Shown here in pieces: positions 5,260 to 8,465 of a stretch of 8,465 nt of DNA. Origin of the DNA: an uncultured Collinsella sp. (lineage in GTDB: Bacteria; Actinomycetota; Coriobacteriia; Coriobacteriales; Coriobacteriaceae); contig USMH01000034.1 of NCBI GenBank assembly GCA_900555745.1, forward strand, positions 1-8,465, in the 5' to 3' direction. The translations under genes and the position numbers were made by a program. The stretch's first letter is position 1. Each line of letters begins with the position of its first letter. The notes under the pieces were generated by a model, which was not told the origin of the DNA, made no database searches, and saw only the letters and a list, made by a program, of their open reading frames with translations.

Positions 5260-8057
5260 AGCGCGTCAGCGCAGCGCTTGCAGATATGTGCGTGACCGTT
5301 GTACTCGCCGACGGTGGTGCGGTAATTCCAGCAACGGTCGCAGCACTCGCCCTCGGCAGCCTCGATGGCAACGGAGAGCTCCTCGCCCTGGGTCAGCTCA
5401 ACATCGGAAACGATGTAGAACTCGGCCAGGTCGACCGCCTTGTCGCCGGTCAGCAGCGCGTACATCTCGGCGGGAACGACCGCCTTGACGCGGACCTGCT
5501 GGCTCTTAGTGAAGGTGCCGACGGAGCGGGCATCCTCAAGGGCCTTGGTCACGGCGCTACGGAGCTCGAGTGAAGCCTCGAGCACGCCCTCGAACTCATT
5601 GGCCTCGTCGACCGTGATAGGCGACTTATACCAATCGAGCAGCGCGGCGTACTTCTGGTGGTCGACGCAGCCGGCAGGCGCGTAGGCCATGGCCTCGTCG
5701 ACGGTGTAGGACAAAATCGGCTGCAGATCGCGCATGAGCATCGAGAAGAGCTCGGCCAGCACGGTCTGGGCGCTGCGGCGCTCGAGCGAGCCAGGCTTGT
5801 CGCAGTACAGGCGGTCCTTCAGGGCGTCGAGGTACACGTTGGAAAGCTCGGTAACCACGAAGTCATAAAGCGCACGGTAAGCGCGCGGGAACTCGTAGCA
5901 AGAGTAAGCGTCGTCGACCTCGGCCTGAACCTGGGTCAGACGGGCAACCATGAGCTTGTCGAGCGGCAGCAAGTCAGCAAAGGCAACGCCGTCGGTCTCG
6001 GGCTCAAACTGACCTTCGAGCTCGGAGAGCAAGAAGCGCAGCGTGTTGCGGAAACGGCGATAGGCATCGGACGTACGAGCGAGAATCTCGTGGTCGATGG
6101 AGACGTCAGAGCTGGTGTCGACGGAGGCAACCCACAGACGGATGATGTCAGCGCCCATCTCGTCGCAGACCTTATTGGGGTCGATGACGTTGCCGAGCGA
6201 CTTAGACATCTTGCGGCCCTGGCCGTCAAGCGTGAAGCCCTGCGAGACGACCGCCTTGTACGGAGCGTGGCCATTGGCACCCACCGAAGTGAGCAGCGAG
6301 CTCTGGAACCAACCACGATGCTGGTCGGAGCCCTCGAGATACACGTCCGCCGGGTACTCCAGCTCGGGACGGTACTCGCAAACGGCCTTCCAAGACACGC
6401 CGGAGTCCCACCACACGTCGAGGATGTCCTTATCGGCCTTGAGGTGATGGCCGCCGCACTTGGGGCAGACGCAGGCCTCGCCCAGGTAGCTCTCGGGAGC
6501 GTCGGTAAACCAGGCGTCGGAGCCCTTCTCGTGGAAGAGCTTAATGACGGCGTCGAGCGTGGCGTCGTTCATGACCTTCTCGCCGCAGTCGGCGCAGGTG
6601 TAGCTGGGGATAGGCACGCCCCAGTTGCGCTGACGGCTGATGCACCAGTCGGGACGCTGCTCGACCATGGCGCCAATGCGGTTGGCGGCGTGAGCCGGAT
6701 ACCACTTGACGTTCTCGCGAACCTCCTTGCCAGCCTGCTCACGCAAACCGGTCTTGTCCATAGAGACAAACCACTGGTCGGTAGCACGGAAGAGCACCGG
6801 GTGCTTGCAGCGCCAGCAGTGCGGATAGCTGTGCGTGATCTTCTTCTCGAGGACCAGGGTGCCGCGCTCGCGCAGGAACTCGATGATGTGCGGGTTGGCC
6901 TCATCGGTATCCATACCGCTGAAGGGGCCACCGGTGCCAAACTCCTCGCCGGTGTAGAACTTGCCGTCGTCATCGACCGGCATGCAGATGTCGGTAATGC
7001 CCTCCTTGAGGCAGGCAAAGTAGTCGTCGACGCCGTGGCCGGGCGAGTTGTGGACGATACCGGTACCGTCATCGACACCGACGTAATCGGCCAGCAGCGC
7101 CACGCCCTCAACACCATCAAAGATCGGCTGCTTGTAGTGGATGTGGTGGAAGGTCTCGGCGGGAACCACATAGGGCTTACCGTCGACCATAACCGGGGTG
7201 TACTCCCAACCAAACTCCTCGCAGCACTTGGGAGCCAGGTCCTCGAGCATGACCTCGGCACGACCCTCGTGCTCAACGGCGACATAGGCGGCGCCGGGCT
7301 TGAGAGAAACTGCCTGGTCGGAGGGGATGGTCCACGGCGTGGTCGTCCAGATGATAAAGTCGACCGGGCCGTCGAAGTTCTCGAGGCCTGCGGGCTTGGA
7401 GGTCATCTCAAAGCGCACGAAGATGGACGGGCTCGTCTCGTCGGAGTACTCAATCTCGGCCTCAGCGAGTGCGGTGTGGCAGTGCTTGCACCAATGGACG
7501 GGCTTGTGACCGCGATAGATCATACCCTTATCGAACATGGCCTTGAAGACCTCGATGTCGGCAGCGTCATGCTGGTGATAGAGCGTCAGGTAGGGGTTAT
7601 CCCAGTCGCCGAGCACGCCCAGGCGACGGAAGCCGGCCTTCTGCAGCTCGATGTTCTCGACGGCGAACTTGTTGCAAAGCTCGCGGATCTTAGCCGTGGA
7701 GGTCTGGTTGAACTTCTCGGTGCCGAGCTTCTCCTCGACCTTATGCTCGATCGGCTGGCCATGGCAGTCCCAACCGGGGACATAGGGAACCTCATAGCCC
7801 TGCATCATCCAGTAACGGTTGATCATGTCCTTGGAGATCTTGTTCATGGCGTGGCCGATGTGAATCGGGCCGTTGGCGTACGGAGGGCCGTCGTGCAGCA
7901 CGAACTTCTTGTGACCCTCGTTCTTCTTCAGAACCTGCTCGTAGACCTTGTTGTCCTGCCAGTCCTTGAGTCGCTTGGGCTCGGACTTGGAAAGACCGGC
8001 ACGCATGGGAAAACCGGTCTTGGGCAGATTCATCGTCTGCTTGTACTCGTTTGCCAC
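5256..8057 (-). CDS. ileS: isoleucyl-tRNA synthetase, type 1
   Basis: A 933-residue class I synthetase that charges tRNA-Ile in the cytoplasm and edits mischarged valine. Motifs in order: PPYANGPIHIGHAMNKI with HIGH at 66-69; WTTTPWTIPSDQA (237-249) and GTGIVHNSPGHGVDDY (near 331-346) in the CP1 editing domain; a CxxC pair at 488/491 with another at 531/534; WDSGVSW; KMSKS at 616-620; the anticodon-binding domain; and a C-terminal zinc site, Cys906/909 and 926/929. The HIGH context and the C-terminal zinc knuckle match bacterial type-1 IleS rather than the eukaryote-like, mupirocin-resistant type. The start is the GTG at 8057, giving MANEYKQTMNLPKTGFPM as in homologues, with GAAAGGGG upstream. 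A longer frame from a TTG at 8102 would begin in the terminator tail and is rejected. It is transcribed alone under T-box control. Confidence 0.97.
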   Translation of the reverse strand: MANEYKQTMNLPKTGFPMRAGLSKSEPKRLKDWQDNKVYEQVLKKNEGHKKFVLHDGPPYANGPIHIGHAMNKISKDMINRYWMMQGYEVPYVPGWDCHGQPIEHKVEEKLGTEKFNQTSTAKIRELCNKFAVENIELQKAGFRRLGVLGDWDNPYLTLYHQHDAADIEVFKAMFDKGMIYRGHKPVHWCKHCHTALAEAEIEYSDETSPSIFVRFEMTSKPAGLENFDGPVDFIIWTTTPWTIPSDQAVSLKPGAAYVAVEHEGRAEVMLEDLAPKCCEEFGWEYTPVMVDGKPYVVPAETFHHIHYKQPIFDGVEGVALLADYVGVDDGTGIVHNSPGHGVDDYFACLKEGITDICMPVDDDGKFYTGEEFGTGGPFSGMDTDEANPHIIEFLRERGTLVLEKKITHSYPHCWRCKHPVLFRATDQWFVSMDKTGLREQAGKEVRENVKWYPAHAANRIGAMVEQRPDWCISRQRNWGVPIPSYTCADCGEKVMNDATLDAVIKLFHEKGSDAWFTDAPESYLGEACVCPKCGGHHLKADKDILDVWWDSGVSWKAVCEYRPELEYPADVYLEGSDQHRGWFQSSLLTSVGANGHAPYKAVVSQGFTLDGQGRKMSKSLGNVIDPNKVCDEMGADIIRLWVASVDTSSDVSIDHEILARTSDAYRRFRNTLRFLLSELEGQFEPETDGVAFADLLPLDKLMVARLTQVQAEVDDAYSCYEFPRAYRALYDFVVTELSNVYLDALKDRLYCDKPGSLERRSAQTVLAELFSMLMRDLQPILSYTVDEAMAYAPAGCVDHQKYAALLDWYKSPITVDEANEFEGVLEASLELRSAVTKALEDARSVGTFTKSQQVRVKAVVPAEMYALLTGDKAVDLAEFYIVSDVELTQGEELSVAIEAAEGECCDRCWNYRTTVGEYNGHAHICKRCADAL

Positions 8058-8076
8058 GGTACCCCTTTCATGTCGT

Positions 8077-8090
8077 GGGCGCGCACGCCC
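8077..8090 (-). other. small hairpin between T-box terminator and ileS ribosome binding site
   Basis: GGGCG-TGCG-CGCCC forms a 5-bp stem 10 bases upstream of the ileS Shine-Dalgarno GAAAGGGG. It does not include the ribosome binding site. A competing pairing of GCCC (8098-8095) with GGGC (8090-8087) is possible. No regulatory role is evident. Confidence 0.4.
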
Positions 8091-8100
8091 GTTGGGCACC

Positions 8101-8137
8101 AAAAAAGCGCCCGTCCCTACAAGCTGGGACGAAGCGC
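8101..8137 (-). terminator. T-box-controlled transcription terminator of ileS leader
   Basis: On the minus strand GCGC (8137-8134) and CGTCCC (8131-8126) pair with GGGACG (8117-8112) and GCGC (8110-8107), with one G-U pair and one bulged U, around the loop AGCTTGTA. Six Ts follow (8106-8101). The 5' arm CTTCGTCCC and the loop AGCTT are also the 3' half of the antiterminator, so the two folds are mutually exclusive, as in transcriptional T-box leaders. Confidence 0.9.
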
Positions 8138-8405
8138 CACAAAACGGGCTATACGCCCGTAAAAGCTCTTCGCTTAACCACCCAGCTTAGATGCCCTCGC
8201 CCGCGTAATCGCGCGCTCGCATCCGTTACTCGGCTGGCCTGTATCGACGACCATCTCGGCGATATCTACTAAGACGTGCCTGTACGGCGCGCCCGTTGGG
8301 ACCGCAGCTCCGGGGTGATTTTCATCGGTCGCATGCACGGGTTCTCAGCGCTCCCCGCTCTCTGTAGCATGCGGACGGCCGACTACTCGTCCCCATCAAC
8401 GCTTA
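8101..8405 (-). promoter_or_regulatory. T-box riboswitch, isoleucine specific, controlling ileS
   Basis: The leader RNA senses uncharged tRNA-Ile and lets transcription continue into ileS. Stem I has GGGG/CCCC at the base (8394-8391 with 8315-8312), the AGTA loop-E strand (8387-8384), GTCGG/CCGAT and CGCATGC/GCATGCG helices, and the distal AGAGAG and GCTGAGAA loops typical of full-length Stem I. The specifier is ATC at 8319-8317, preceded by GAA and followed by A. A Stem III-like hairpin, GATGC...GCATC, spans 8223-8190. The antiterminator pairs AAGCTGGG (8188-8181) with CCCAGCTT (8128-8121) and GCGAAG (8173-8168) with CTTCGT (8134-8129), leaving the bulge TGGTTAA (8180-8174). UGGU fits the ACCA end of a tRNA with discriminator A73, as in tRNA-Ile. 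Confidence 0.92.
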
Positions 8406-8413
8406 TGCGGAGT

Positions 8414-8422
8414 ATGCTAGCA
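8414..8422 (-). promoter_or_regulatory. possible extended -10 promoter for ileS leader
   Basis: TGC-TAGCAT on the minus strand fits an extended -10 (TGn TAnnnT) about 8 bases before the inferred leader start near 8405. The region 17 bases upstream of the -10 is TTTTCG, a weak -35. Position supports it more than sequence does. Confidence 0.35.
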
Positions 8423-8465
8423 CGTTCCGCGCCGGCGAAAAACCCTCAACACTGGTTTTATACGT

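Noticed and set aside
8030..8071. Short upstream frame ATG AAA GGG ... TGA overlapping the ileS start
   Set aside because: It is 13 codons, out of frame with ileS, has no Shine-Dalgarno, and its ATG lies directly against the ileS ribosome binding site. Control is already explained by the T-box.
5658..8162. Very long plus-strand open frame antisense to ileS (about 834 codons)
   Set aside because: It mirrors ileS, lacks any recognisable domain, has the Leu/Val/Gly/Asp-rich make-up of GC-biased antisense frames, and ileS is certain. The same applies to the 290-codon frame antisense to the pseudouridine synthase gene at 3414-4286.
8439..8461. Possible AAAACC...GGTTTT hairpin with T-run at the right edge
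   Set aside because: The 6-bp stem has only two G-C pairs. It could be the end of an upstream gene's terminator, but the window ends too soon to judge.

Overview
The window looks like chromosomal DNA from a moderately GC-rich Gram-positive bacterium, most likely a gut Coriobacteriia (Actinomycetota) close to Collinsella. This rests on the style of the proteins, on Ile-specific T-box control of ileS, and on the general look of the intergenic repeats. No 16S gene or other taxonomic marker is present, so it is an inference. Every gene I can support lies on the minus strand, so transcription runs from high to low coordinates. There is no phage, transposase, CRISPR array or tRNA.

Right end (about 8058-8465): the ileS leader. 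It holds a complete transcriptional T-box riboswitch: a full-length Stem I with an isoleucine AUC specifier, Stem III, an antiterminator with a UGGU bulge, and a competing terminator with a six-T tail. It controls ileS (5256-8057), a type-1 isoleucyl-tRNA synthetase with a GTG start.

Middle (4865-5255): a roughly 370-base non-coding stretch after ileS, densely structured. A perfect 16-bp palindrome covers the ileS stop codon. It is followed by a ~98-base two-armed foldback, several small hairpins and a strong minus-strand intrinsic terminator. The foldback and its flanks are the least explained DNA in the window.

Left half: lspA (lipoprotein signal peptidase) is translationally coupled by TAATG to an RluA-family pseudouridine synthase gene. 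After a gap with a possible promoter comes a membrane family-2 glycosyltransferase with QxxRW. A terminator-like hairpin then precedes a short prepilin peptidase gene (catalytic domain only). Next is an HD-domain dNTP triphosphohydrolase (dgt family). The first ~53 bases carry the start of one more minus-strand gene that runs off the window.

Together the genes are mostly housekeeping: tRNA charging, lipoprotein maturation, rRNA modification and dNTP control. The glycosyltransferase and prepilin peptidase add a cell-surface component. I find no clearly new protein system. The points worth attention are regulatory and structural: the T-box architecture and the intergenic foldback element.
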